From positions 1 through 64,000 of the forward strand of contig NZ_MRCS01000001.1 in NCBI RefSeq assembly GCF_002303925.1: a stretch of 64,000 nt of DNA, read 5' to 3'. Shown here piece after piece: positions 10,731 through 18,440 of the stretch. A model generated the notes under the pieces. That model did not search any database. It was given only the letters and a program-made list of their open reading frames with translations, and was not told the DNA's origin. Position 1 is the stretch's first letter; each line of letters begins with the position of its first letter. A program made the position numbers and the translations under genes. This DNA comes from Pseudomonas sp. ACN8 (GTDB lineage: Bacteria > Pseudomonadota > Gammaproteobacteria > Pseudomonadales > Pseudomonadaceae).

Positions 10731-11972
10731 ATGAAGTTCAGTTTTGTAGACAACAGCCAGCCGACCCGTCGGCGGGTTTTACGCGATGCTTTCACTTTGG
10801 CTTTGGCGGCCTCGCCGTTGGCAAATCTCGCCAGGGCTGCCGAGGAAAACGTCGAAGAAGTGACCTTTGCCGCCGGCCCACGACCGCTCGTGCAATACCC
10901 GCAAAAACGTCCGTTGACCCTGGTGACCACGCGTCCGCCGCATCTGGAAACGCCATTCTCCGTCTTCAACGAAGGGCCGATTACGCCCAATGACGCCTTT
11001 TTCGTGCGTTACCACCTGGCCAATTTTCCGACCAGCATCGATCCCGACAGCTACCGCCTGATGATCAAGGGCTCGGTCGACACGCCACTGTCGCTTTCCC
11101 TTGCCGAGCTCAAGGCCCTCGCCGAACCGGTGGAAGTGGTGGCCGTCAATCAGTGTTCGGGTAATAGCCGTGGCTTCTCGATGCCTCGGGTGTTCGGCGC
11201 TCAGTTGGGCAATGGTTCCATGGGCAATGCGCGGTGGGTGGGGGTGCCCCTCAAGGCGGTATTGGAAAAGGCCGGTGTGAAAGCCGAGGCCCGGCAAGTG
11301 ACCTTCCGTGGGCTGGATAAACCCGTGCTGCCGAGCACGCCGGAGTACATCAAGGCGCTGGACATCAGCCATGCCATGGACGGTGAGCCGATGATCGCCT
11401 GGTCGATGAATGGCACCGACCTGCCATTTCTCAACGGCTACCCGATTCGTCTGGTGGTGCCTGGCTATTTCGGTACCTACTGGGTCAAGCACCTGAGTGA
11501 GATCGAAGTCGTCGATCACACCTACGACGGTTTCTTCATGGCCAAGGGATACCGGGTTCCGGATAACGATTGCTTGTGCATTGCCCCCGGCACCACGGCG
11601 GCGAAAACCCGGCCGATTTCCAAATTGCCGGTGCGCTGTTTCATCACCAGCGTTAAACACGGCGATGTATTGCCGTTGAACAAAAGCCTGGTGCTCAAGG
11701 GCATCGCGTTCGACGGTGGCGTTGGGGTCAACAAGGTGGAGGTGTCGATCGACGGCGGGAAAACCTGGCGTGAAACCATGCTCGGGCAGGACCTTGGCCG
11801 TTTCTCCTTTCGTGAGTGGACACTGCCGATCACCTTTACCGGCAAGGGCGCCACCCAGCTGATGGTGCGGGCCAGCAACAGTGCCGGCGAGACGCAGCCG
11901 CTGCAAGCCGACTGGAACCCCGCTGGCTATCGCCGCCATGTCGTCGAAACCACCCACGTGACCGTCGCCTGA
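10731..11972 (+). CDS. sorA: SorA-like sulfite dehydrogenase, molybdopterin subunit
   Basis: A 413-residue sulfite-oxidase-family protein. A twin-arginine-type start (TRRRVLRDAF, Arg13-15, then a hydrophobic stretch) predicts folded export to the periplasm by Tat. The cofactor-ligand cysteine is Cys142 in VNQCSGNSRG, followed by the dimerisation domain in the last 110 residues (VNKVEVSIDGGKTWRE). With the cytochrome downstream it would oxidise sulfite to sulfate and feed electrons into the respiratory chain. The gap to sorB is ten bases. Other substrates are possible for this family, but gene order and length fit SorAB best. Confidence 0.87.
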   Translation: MKFSFVDNSQPTRRRVLRDAFTLALAASPLANLARAAEENVEEVTFAAGPRPLVQYPQKRPLTLVTTRPPHLETPFSVFNEGPITPNDAFFVRYHLANFPTSIDPDSYRLMIKGSVDTPLSLSLAELKALAEPVEVVAVNQCSGNSRGFSMPRVFGAQLGNGSMGNARWVGVPLKAVLEKAGVKAEARQVTFRGLDKPVLPSTPEYIKALDISHAMDGEPMIAWSMNGTDLPFLNGYPIRLVVPGYFGTYWVKHLSEIEVVDHTYDGFFMAKGYRVPDNDCLCIAPGTTAAKTRPISKLPVRCFITSVKHGDVLPLNKSLVLKGIAFDGGVGVNKVEVSIDGGKTWRETMLGQDLGRFSFREWTLPITFTGKGATQLMVRASNSAGETQPLQADWNPAGYRRHVVETTHVTVA

Positions 11973-11982
11973 GGAGGGCCGC

Positions 11983-12615
11983 ATGAGACTTGTGAAATGC
12001 ATGACCGCCTTGCTCTGCGCGGTTCAGGTTTGTCTGGCGACCCTGGCTGGCGCCACGCCGCTGTCCATTACGCTGCCGCCTGAAACGGCTGTGTTCAAGC
12101 CCAGCGCGATGCCTGGCTACGCATTGGCGCAGCAGAAGTGTTCTATCTGCCATTCGGCCGATTACATCAACTTCCAGCCGCCGGGCATGAGCCTGGCGCA
12201 GTGGACCGCCGAAGCGGGCAAGATGCAGCACGTGTACGGTGCTCCGATCAGCGACCGGGAGGTGAGTGCTATCGGCGCTTACCTGGCAGTGACCTACGGC
12301 AGTGCGAAGGTCAATGATGCCGATGTTCAGGCGGCCTCGAACGCCCCGGCGGTGGCTGATGCAAAAGTCGACGCCAAGGCCTTGCTGCAGAACAACGCCT
12401 GCCTGTCCTGCCACGCGATCGACCACAAAGTGGTGGGCCCGGCCTACCGCGATGTGGCGGCCAAATATGCCAAGGACCCGCAGGCAATGGACCGGCTTAT
12501 GTCCAGCATCCAGCACGGCGGCAGCGGGAAGTGGGGGGATGTGCCCATGCCGCCTTTCGCGCAGTTGAGTCCGGACGACCTGAAAAGCCTGGCGACTTTT
12601 ATCCTGCAACAGTGA
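11983..12615 (+). CDS. Two-haem c-type cytochrome, SorB-like electron acceptor of SorA
   Basis: A 210-residue periplasmic cytochrome with a signal peptide ending near AGA. There are two CxxCH haem sites, CSICH at residues 53-57 and CLSCH at 140-144. The second half resembles cytochrome c551, with an axial methionine likely in DVPMPPF. SorB proteins that I know carry one haem, so this looks like a SorB domain fused to a c551-like domain that could pass electrons directly to a terminal oxidase (inference). GAGGAG precedes the ATG, and the gene is ten bases from sorA and ends at a terminator. Confidence 0.83.
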   Translation: MRLVKCMTALLCAVQVCLATLAGATPLSITLPPETAVFKPSAMPGYALAQQKCSICHSADYINFQPPGMSLAQWTAEAGKMQHVYGAPISDREVSAIGAYLAVTYGSAKVNDADVQAASNAPAVADAKVDAKALLQNNACLSCHAIDHKVVGPAYRDVAAKYAKDPQAMDRLMSSIQHGGSGKWGDVPMPPFAQLSPDDLKSLATFILQQ

Positions 12616-12637
12616 GCCGGTATCAGCCTGATGCGAA

Positions 12638-12677
12638 AAGCCCACTGCACCGGCAACGGTCAGTGGGCTTAATTTTT
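12638..12677 (+). terminator. Rho-independent terminator after sorB
   Basis: The stem AAGCCCACTG / CAGTGGGCTT, with inner CACCGGCAACGG, is followed by AATTTTTG. It lies between the converging sorB and glycosyltransferase genes and may serve both. Confidence 0.85.
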
Positions 12678-12693
12678 GTGGGTGCGGGTTTGT

Positions 12694-13500
12694 TCAAGAC
12701 ATCGAGGAGTTGGTTGCACTGAAGCGCTTGAGAATGTCCTGGTACATTTTGGTCCGCCGATGATCCTGGCCATATCCGCCCGCAGCGGCGACGGTGCCGG
12801 ACTGTACGTGGTCCAGGTACTTGAAGATTTTGCCGGGCGAAAGAAACACGACTTTGTAGCCAAGGTCGATCACGCGGTCTTGCAGCTCATAACCGGGCAC
12901 ACGGTCATCGATCTGAAAATGCAGACCCTGCTGCTTGATCAGCCTGCCATTCCATAGCGTGCAAAAGCTTTTCAGGTAGGTTTCCCGGTAGGGTTTCGGC
13001 TCCTTTGATCGCAGGCCCAGCGATTGCTTCAAGCGTCGGTAGTGGTGCTTGATCAGGCGTGAAGTGAAGCGCCACGCGGTCCTTGGCAGTCCGCGGTTGA
13101 GTTGCTCCGTGCAACCGACCGCGATGACATTTTGATCCTTGGTGCAGCGCTCCATCATCATCGCAAATACGTTTGCATCGAAGACGAACGTGTCGGTGTG
13201 CATCAGGAACAGGTAGTCGGTGTTGACCCTGGCCAGCGCCATGTCCAGTGCCTTGCCATGGGCGATGTGCCCCGGTTCTTTGGTGGGGGCATCGCGTTCG
13301 ATCAGGTTGATCCAGTCGAGCGAGCGCAAATACTCGACGCTGGCATCCGCCGAACCGTTATCGACCACCCAGACCGGGATTCCGGCTTTTCGTACCGGTT
13401 CGCGCAAAAGGTCCAGGCAGATCCTGGTCAAATCATGGGTTTTGTAATTAACCAGAACGATGCTGAACGGTGGCTTGGCGTTTGTATCGACACTACCCAT
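12694..13500 (-). CDS. Family-2 glycosyltransferase (copy 1)
   Basis: A 268-residue GT-A fold transferase: FSIVLVNYKT and VWVVDNGSADAS near the N-terminus bind the nucleotide sugar, and LFLMHTDTFVFD supplies the DxD-like metal site. No membrane helices are evident, so it is a soluble or peripheral enzyme. A clearly homologous copy (by eye well over half identical) lies at 52288, beside a 2OG oxygenase. This copy has ordinary high GC and stands alone. The acceptor is unknown, and it could modify a surface glycan or protein. Confidence 0.83.
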   Translation of the reverse strand: MGSVDTNAKPPFSIVLVNYKTHDLTRICLDLLREPVRKAGIPVWVVDNGSADASVEYLRSLDWINLIERDAPTKEPGHIAHGKALDMALARVNTDYLFLMHTDTFVFDANVFAMMMERCTKDQNVIAVGCTEQLNRGLPRTAWRFTSRLIKHHYRRLKQSLGLRSKEPKPYRETYLKSFCTLWNGRLIKQQGLHFQIDDRVPGYELQDRVIDLGYKVVFLSPGKIFKYLDHVQSGTVAAAGGYGQDHRRTKMYQDILKRFSATNSSMS

Positions 13501-13620
13501 CTTCGAAATGCTCGACTACTCGAAAGTGCCGAAGACTAAAGAGCCAACCTTAGCCCAAGCTTAATTTCACCTGGGCGGGTTGGCCGCTGGCATTCAGGCC
13601 GCATTGGCGTAGAGAGGCGC

Positions 13621-15201
13621 TTAGGGTTTGGCCTGGCCTTTCATCTTCTCTTCGATTTTCGCGTCGACGGCAGCGCGGATCTGATCAACGCTGAAGCTGG
13701 CAGGTTTCTGGCTCGGTGGGTACTCGATGAAGGTCTGCAGGAAGCGCGCAGCCTTGGCCACACCTGCGGCCAGCAGGTAGGAGTTCTTCACGAGCCAGTC
13801 GTTGTACTGGTCCGAGACCAGGTCAGCCCGCTCATACGGGTCCATGCGCAGGTTGAACAACTTGGGTACGCGCAGCGGCACGAACGGGCTGCTCCACACC
13901 GCAAAACCACCGGGTTCGCGTTGTTCGGCGAAGACCACTTTCCAGTTGTCGAAGCGCATGGAAACCAGCACACCGTCGTCATTGAAATAATAGAACTCGC
14001 GGCGTTCACCTTTAGGTTGCTCGCCAGTCAGGTAGGGCAACTGGTTGTAGCCGTCCAGGTGCACCTTGAAACTGCTGCCACCCGAGGTCGGCGCCCAGCC
14101 TTTCAACAGCTTGTCCTTCACCTTGGTATCTCCAGCCGCCGCGAGCAGGGTAGGGAACCAGTCCAGGCCCGAGAACATCTCGTTGGACACTTCACCGGCC
14201 TTGATCTTGCCCGGCCAACGCACAATCGCCGGTACGCGATAGGCACCTTCCCAGTTGGAGTTCTTCTCGTTACGGAATGGCGTGGTTGCCGCGTCCGGCC
14301 AGGAGAACTGGTTCGGGCCGTTGTCGGTGGTGTAGACGACGATGGTGTTGTCGGTGATCTTCAGGTCGTCGAGAGTTTTCAGCAGTTTGCCGACGTCGCC
14401 GTCGTGCTCGATCATGCCATCGGCGTAATCGTTGCCGGGCATGCCGCTCTGGCCCTTCATCGATTCGCGCACGTGGGTGAACACGTGCATGCGGGTGGTG
14501 TTCATCCAGACGAAGAACGGCTTGTCCGCCTTGGCCTGCTTCTCGATGAACGCTTGCGCGGCGGCGGTGGTTTCGTCGTCGATGGTTTCCATGCGCTTGG
14601 TGGTCAGCGCGCCGGTGTCCTCGATCTTGCCGTCGGCGTAGCTATGAATCACGCCCCGTGGCGTGCGGGTTTTGACGAAGTCCGGGTCGTCCTTGGGCCA
14701 GTACGGACGCTCAGGCTCTTCTTCGGCGTTGAGGTGATACAGGTTGCCGAAGAACTCATCGAAACCGTGGTTGGTCGGCAGGTACTCGTCGCGGTCACCG
14801 AGGTGGTTCTTGCCGAACTGGCCGGTGGCATAGCCCTGGGACTTGAGGGCCTGGGCGAGGGTGATGTCGCGTTTCTGGATACCGATCGGCGCCCCCGGCA
14901 CGCCGACCTTGGTCAGGCCGGTGCGCAGCGGTGACTGGCCGGTGATGAACGACGAGCGCCCGGCGGTGCAGCTGTTCTCCGCGTAGTAGTCGGTGAACAG
15001 CATGCCTTCGTGAGCGATGCGATCAATGTTCGGTGTCTTGTAGCCAACCACACCCATGGAGTAGGCGCTGATGTTGGTCTGGCCGATGTCATCGCCGAAG
15101 ATCACCAGGATGTTGGGTTTGTCAGCAGCATTCGCCGCCATTGCCATGACCGTTGTCGCCACCATGGCGAGTTTCGGCAGCCACTTTTTTATGCGAGTCA
15201 T
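13621..15201 (-). CDS. Exported arylsulfatase (type I sulfatase)
   Basis: A 526-residue alkaline-phosphatase-superfamily sulfatase. A signal peptide ends ANA/ADK at about residue 26. Metal ligands appear in VIFGDDIGQ (Asp37/38). The formylglycine site is Cys78 in NSCTAGRSSF (CxAxR type), which must be oxidised by a modifying enzyme not encoded nearby. Other signatures are GKNHLGDR and YTTDNGPN. It would cut sulfate esters in the periplasm. AAGGAG precedes the ATG. An operator of the catabolic island lies 76 bases upstream, in the same orientation as at the beta-oxidation operons, which suggests that sulfate removal belongs to that pathway. The substrate is unknown. Confidence 0.9.
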   Translation of the reverse strand: MTRIKKWLPKLAMVATTVMAMAANAADKPNILVIFGDDIGQTNISAYSMGVVGYKTPNIDRIAHEGMLFTDYYAENSCTAGRSSFITGQSPLRTGLTKVGVPGAPIGIQKRDITLAQALKSQGYATGQFGKNHLGDRDEYLPTNHGFDEFFGNLYHLNAEEEPERPYWPKDDPDFVKTRTPRGVIHSYADGKIEDTGALTTKRMETIDDETTAAAQAFIEKQAKADKPFFVWMNTTRMHVFTHVRESMKGQSGMPGNDYADGMIEHDGDVGKLLKTLDDLKITDNTIVVYTTDNGPNQFSWPDAATTPFRNEKNSNWEGAYRVPAIVRWPGKIKAGEVSNEMFSGLDWFPTLLAAAGDTKVKDKLLKGWAPTSGGSSFKVHLDGYNQLPYLTGEQPKGERREFYYFNDDGVLVSMRFDNWKVVFAEQREPGGFAVWSSPFVPLRVPKLFNLRMDPYERADLVSDQYNDWLVKNSYLLAAGVAKAARFLQTFIEYPPSQKPASFSVDQIRAAVDAKIEEKMKGQAKP

Positions 15202-15276
15202 CTGACTGGCTCCTTGTTGACGGGCGTCGCGCAGGGCGACCGGTCCCGATGTTCAAGGGTCGTCAGAAACTAAACG

Positions 15277-15293
15277 CCACCCGTATCAGGTGG
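15277..15293 (-). promoter_or_regulatory. Island operator A, upstream of the arylsulfatase
   Basis: Read toward the arylsulfatase the site is CCACCTGATACGGGTGG, with outer CG/CG extending the inverted repeat. It matches operators C-F and lies 76 bases from the start codon. It also overlaps the last codons of the SDR-like gene. About 22 bases downstream is a weak -10-like GAACAT. Confidence 0.72.
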
Positions 15294-15918
15294 CGTGGTT
15301 GTCGATGTGCAACACCGCCCCGGTGACGCTGGCACCCGCGCCACTGGCCAGCAACAGCAAGGGACCGTTGAGCTCCTGCAGGCCCGCGTCCTTGCCGCGT
15401 CCGGCGGCAATCACATTGACCCGGATCCGGTGCGGCGTCAGCGACTGGGCCATGGCCCTGCTCATGCGGATCAGGCTGCTGTTGGAGCGCAAACAAGGGT
15501 TGGGCTCGCTGATCGGGCGGGGCGGTGGTTCGATGTTGACGATGCTGCCGCCACGTTCGGCCTTGATCATGTACAGGCTGGTGCAATGGACCAGGTGATT
15601 GTTCAGCGCCATGTGCTCGCGCTCGGCGCTGTTGTTGATCAGTACATCGACGCTGCCGAAGCGCTCCTCGATGGCCTCGAGCGCCGCTTCGACGCTGGGA
15701 CGGCGGGCGCTGTCGAGGCTGACGATCAGTACTTCACCACCCTCCCAGCGCAGGTCGGCTTCCAGCTGCTCAAGCTGTGCGGGGCGTTGCGCGCCGAGGG
15801 CTACCCGGGCGCCGGCGAGGCTGATCAGTCGGGCGAAATGGGCGCCGAGCCGAGTGGTGGCATCGGCTACCAGCACAGTTTTGCCGGCCATGGAAAAGGG
15901 TTGCATGAGATCGCTCAT
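15286..15918 (-). CDS. SDR-like protein lacking catalytic residues
   Basis: A 210-residue Rossmann-fold protein related to short-chain dehydrogenases (VDVLINNSAE corresponds to the NNAG block, and SVTGAVLHIDNHAT to the C-terminal cofactor region). The nucleotide motif TGxxxGxG is replaced by ADATTRLG, the catalytic Ser block by VNIEPPP, and no YxxxK is present. It is about 40 residues shorter than the usual 250. It may be a pseudoenzyme, perhaps a regulatory partner. Its ATG overlaps the stop of the TetR gene upstream (ATGA), so the two are co-transcribed and translationally coupled. Confidence 0.75.
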   Translation of the reverse strand: MSDLMQPFSMAGKTVLVADATTRLGAHFARLISLAGARVALGAQRPAQLEQLEADLRWEGGEVLIVSLDSARRPSVEAALEAIEERFGSVDVLINNSAEREHMALNNHLVHCTSLYMIKAERGGSIVNIEPPPRPISEPNPCLRSNSSLIRMSRAMAQSLTPHRIRVNVIAAGRGKDAGLQELNGPLLLLASGAGASVTGAVLHIDNHAT

Positions 15919-16559
15919 GAAACTGCCTCCATCGGCATGGTGCGGCGTGTAATGGTCGTACGGCGCGTGGGTGGGCGAGGTGATGCGATGGGCACGGCAC
16001 CGAGCATTTTCAGCACCAGTTCCGAGTAATGGCGGATGACGTCGTCGACGCTCCAGCGGCCATCGGCCTGATACCAGACGCAGGCGTGGGTGAGCATGTT
16101 GAACAGGGTTCTGGCCATCAATTTTGGTTCGGCGCAGCTGAGCGAACCTTCACGCACGCCTTGCTCCAGCAGATCCTGCAGGCCCTTGAGGTAACCCCGT
16201 CGCGCTTGGCGGACCTGGGTCAGGGATTGTTCATCCAGGCTGCGTAATTCCAGGTTGCCGAGAATGGCCTGGTTCTTATGCTCCAGGTGATAACGCACAT
16301 GGCAGGCGATGAACGTGCGCAGTTTCGTATCGGCCCACGCAACGGCGGGGCGGCTGCGTGCCCATGCCAGGGACATCTCCTGGAAATATTCCAGAACCAG
16401 CTCCAGCAGCAACTCGCCTTTGCCTTGGTAATAGAGGTACAGCGTCGAGGGGTTGATCCCCGATTCAGCCGCCAGTTGCCGAAGGCTCATCGAGCCGTAG
16501 CCATTACGCGAGATCAGTTTGATGGCAGCCTGGCGGATATTGGTTTCAGTCATGTTCAT
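15915..16559 (-). CDS. TetR-family transcriptional regulator
   Basis: A 214-residue regulator with an N-terminal helix-turn-helix (IRQAAIKLISRNGYGSMSLR, then LAAESGINPSTLYLYYQGKG) and a helical ligand-binding domain. I chose the start at 16559 (MNMTETN) because the longer reading frame runs into a REP element. It sits at the end of the minus-strand beta-oxidation operon and is coupled to the SDR-like gene by an ATGA overlap. TetR proteins of this context often sense acyl-CoAs and repress fatty-acid-type genes, so it may add a second level of control to the island (inference). Confidence 0.87.
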   Translation of the reverse strand: MNMTETNIRQAAIKLISRNGYGSMSLRQLAAESGINPSTLYLYYQGKGELLLELVLEYFQEMSLAWARSRPAVAWADTKLRTFIACHVRYHLEHKNQAILGNLELRSLDEQSLTQVRQARRGYLKGLQDLLEQGVREGSLSCAEPKLMARTLFNMLTHACVWYQADGRWSVDDVIRHYSELVLKMLGAVPIASPRPPTRRTTITRRTMPMEAVS

Positions 16560-16575
16560 GGTGTGATCCTGCGGT

Positions 16576-16679
16576 CTTGTAGGAGCGAGCCTGCTCGCGA
16601 AAAACGTCAGGACGCCGCGATCAATCAGACAGCCCGCGTCATCGTTGACGTCCATCGCGAGCAGGCTCGCTCCTACAAG
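16576..16679. repeat. Paired REP element (REPIN)
   Basis: Arms CTTGTAGGAGCGAGCCTGCT and complement flank about 55 bases between the TetR gene and the SDR gene. It may end transcription from the operon upstream. Confidence 0.87.
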
Positions 16680-16684
16680 TTGAG

Positions 16685-17509
16685 TTATTGCAGATTGCCG
16701 GCGACGGCGATGGTCTGGGCCGTGATGTAGTTCGACTCCGGCGAGCAGAACAGGTACACGGCGTCCGCCGCTTCCTTCGTGGTGCCCGGGCGGCCGAGCG
16801 GGTTGCGCTGGGCGAACGATTTGGCCGCTTCCGGGCTGATGCCGACGCGGATGTCACGGCCCTCGATGTTCACGGTGGCACCGGCATGGGCGTCGGCGCT
16901 GGTCATGCGGGTTTCGATGAAACCGAAGGCCACGGCGTTGACGTTGACCTTGAAGCGGCCCCATTCCCGGGCCAGCGCGCGAGTCATGCCCAGTACACCG
17001 GCCTTGGCCGAGGAGTAGTTCATTTGCCCGGCATTACCGTTGAGGGCCGATACCGACGAGATGTTCACCACTTTGCGGAACACTTCGCGCTCTGCTGCGG
17101 CGTCCGCCTGGGCCTGCGCCTTGATGATCGGGTAAGCGGCACGCAGGATGCGGAACGGTGCGGTCATGTGACAGTCGAGAATCGCGTACCACTGCTCGTC
17201 GCTCATCTTCTGGATCACGTCGTCCCAGGTGTAACCGGCGTTGTTGACGATGATGTCGATGCCGTTGAAGTTGTCCATTGCGGTCTTGATGTAGCGCTCG
17301 GCGAAATCCGGGGCGCTGACGTTGCCGTGACACACGGCGGCTTCGCCACCCATCTTGCGAATCAGCTCAGCGGTTTCATGGGCCGGATCGGCATCCAGGT
17401 CGTTGATAACGATGCGCGCGCCTTCACTTGCCAGTTTCAGGGCGATTTGCTGGCCGATGCCACGACCGGAACCGGTGACCAGTGCGACTTTGCCGTCGAG
17501 TTTTGCCAT
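16685..17509 (-). CDS. SDR-family 3-hydroxyacyl-CoA / 3-oxoacyl reductase-like dehydrogenase
   Basis: A 274-residue short-chain dehydrogenase with intact signatures: TGSGRGIG cofactor site, NNAG, catalytic Ser in NISSVSALNG and YSSAK. It resembles FabG and multifunctional-enzyme-2 type hydroxyacyl-CoA dehydrogenases. As the last enzyme of the minus-strand operon (acyl-CoA dehydrogenase, thiolase, two MaoC proteins, SDR), it most likely performs the 3-hydroxyacyl-CoA oxidation step of the cycle. An insertion of about 15 residues (QAQADAAAEREVFRK) before the Ser strand is seen in such branched or long-chain acyl SDRs. GAGGAG precedes the ATG. Confidence 0.87.
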   Translation of the reverse strand: MAKLDGKVALVTGSGRGIGQQIALKLASEGARIVINDLDADPAHETAELIRKMGGEAAVCHGNVSAPDFAERYIKTAMDNFNGIDIIVNNAGYTWDDVIQKMSDEQWYAILDCHMTAPFRILRAAYPIIKAQAQADAAAEREVFRKVVNISSVSALNGNAGQMNYSSAKAGVLGMTRALAREWGRFKVNVNAVAFGFIETRMTSADAHAGATVNIEGRDIRVGISPEAAKSFAQRNPLGRPGTTKEAADAVYLFCSPESNYITAQTIAVAGNLQ

Positions 17510-17539
17510 GGGGTGTTGCTCCTCAATTATTCGGTTTGT

Positions 17540-17956
17540 TTACAGAGCGATCACAGCGTCACCAACAATTTTGGTGTCGCCGTATTGATTGGTGGTGCGC
17601 ACTTCAACCTTGATGCGTTGCTCGCCGTCGACTTCAAAGCGCTCGACGACTGTGCCGGTGCAGGTAATCTGGTGGCCCAGGTGGGTGATACCGAGAAAGC
17701 GCACGCCGAATTCGCGTAACTGGCGCTGGTCGACCCACTGGGTCAGCAGGCGACCGAGGTAGGCCATCGACAACATGCCGTGGGCGAACACGTCGGCCAT
17801 GCCGGCCTTGCGCGCGTAGTCGGTGTCGAGGTGAATGGCGTTGTGGTCACCGGACGCGCCGGCAAACAGCGCCAGGGTTGTGCGGTTGATCGGCGGCAAC
17901 GCCAGTGGCGGCAGGGTGTCGCCGATGTTGATTTTTTCCAGGCTTATGGCGTTCAT
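17540..17956 (-). CDS. MaoC-family (R)-enoyl-CoA hydratase-like protein
   Basis: A 138-residue single hot-dog domain with the MaoC hydratase motif: ASGDHNAIHLDTDYARKAG supplies the Asp/His dyad and FAHGMLSMAYLGR the following helix. It probably hydrates 2-enoyl-CoA. It lies 14 bases downstream of another MaoC-like protein lacking this clear motif. Paired MaoC proteins often form one heteromeric hydratase, as in steroid side-chain degradation (ChsH1/ChsH2), and I infer the same here. GGAG precedes the ATG. Confidence 0.87.
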   Translation of the reverse strand: MNAISLEKINIGDTLPPLALPPINRTTLALFAGASGDHNAIHLDTDYARKAGMADVFAHGMLSMAYLGRLLTQWVDQRQLREFGVRFLGITHLGHQITCTGTVVERFEVDGEQRIKVEVRTTNQYGDTKIVGDAVIAL

Positions 17957-17970
17957 CAGTGTTCTCCGCT

Positions 17971-18411
17971 TCAGCTGTTGCGCTGTACGAGCACGCTGCG
18001 CAGGTCCGCGACGTGCTCACCGTGCTGGTTGGTGACCCGGGTCTCGCGCACCACGAACTCCAGCGCGCCGCCTTTTTTGTCGTAGATGTCGGCGATGCGC
18101 ACATCGAAGCGCAGGGTGTCGCCGGCATAGGCCATGCGGTGATAACGGAACGACTCCTCACCGTGCAGGATGCGTGCAGTGACGATGCCCAGCTCAAAGC
18201 GCCAGCCGTTGGACGGGATCTGGAATTCCAGCGAGAACAGAAAGGTCGGTGGCAATGGCAGGTTCGGATGCCCTGCATCGCGAGCGGCCTGCTCGTCGAA
18301 GTAGATCGGGTTGGTTTCCCCGGTGGCCTTGGCGAAGAAGCGCAGTTGTCCGGCTTCGGCGGTGGCGAGGAAGGTGGGCAGTTGTCTGCCGATGTGTTTC
18401 TTGTCGATCAT
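17971..18411 (-). CDS. MaoC-like N-terminal-type hot-dog protein (hydratase partner)
   Basis: A 146-residue hot-dog protein of the MaoC_dehydrat_N type (opening LPTFLATAEAGQLRFFAKAT, then NPIYFDEQAARDAGHPNLPLPPTFL in two blocks). This domain lacks the hydratase dyad and normally pairs with a catalytic hot-dog, here the adjacent gene. I chose the ATG at 18411 because AAGGAG lies upstream. The longer frame would overlap the thiolase gene. The two subunits would form an enoyl-CoA hydratase for bulky substrates (inference from ChsH1/ChsH2 and eukaryotic MFE-2). Confidence 0.83.
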   Translation of the reverse strand: MIDKKHIGRQLPTFLATAEAGQLRFFAKATGETNPIYFDEQAARDAGHPNLPLPPTFLFSLEFQIPSNGWRFELGIVTARILHGEESFRYHRMAYAGDTLRFDVRIADIYDKKGGALEFVVRETRVTNQHGEHVADLRSVLVQRNS

Positions 18412-18440
18412 CTGAGTGACTCCTTCATTAACCGGTCGCT

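Noticed and set aside
13567-13582. A further island operator near CACCTGGGCGGGTTGG upstream of the glycosyltransferase
   Set aside because: The spacer and right arm do not fit the consensus, and the gene has no link to the island.
10731-15201. Sulfite dehydrogenase and arylsulfatase as one sulfur pathway
   Set aside because: The sulfatase releases sulfate, not sulfite. The genes are on different strands and separated by a terminator and a glycosyltransferase, and only the sulfatase has an island operator.
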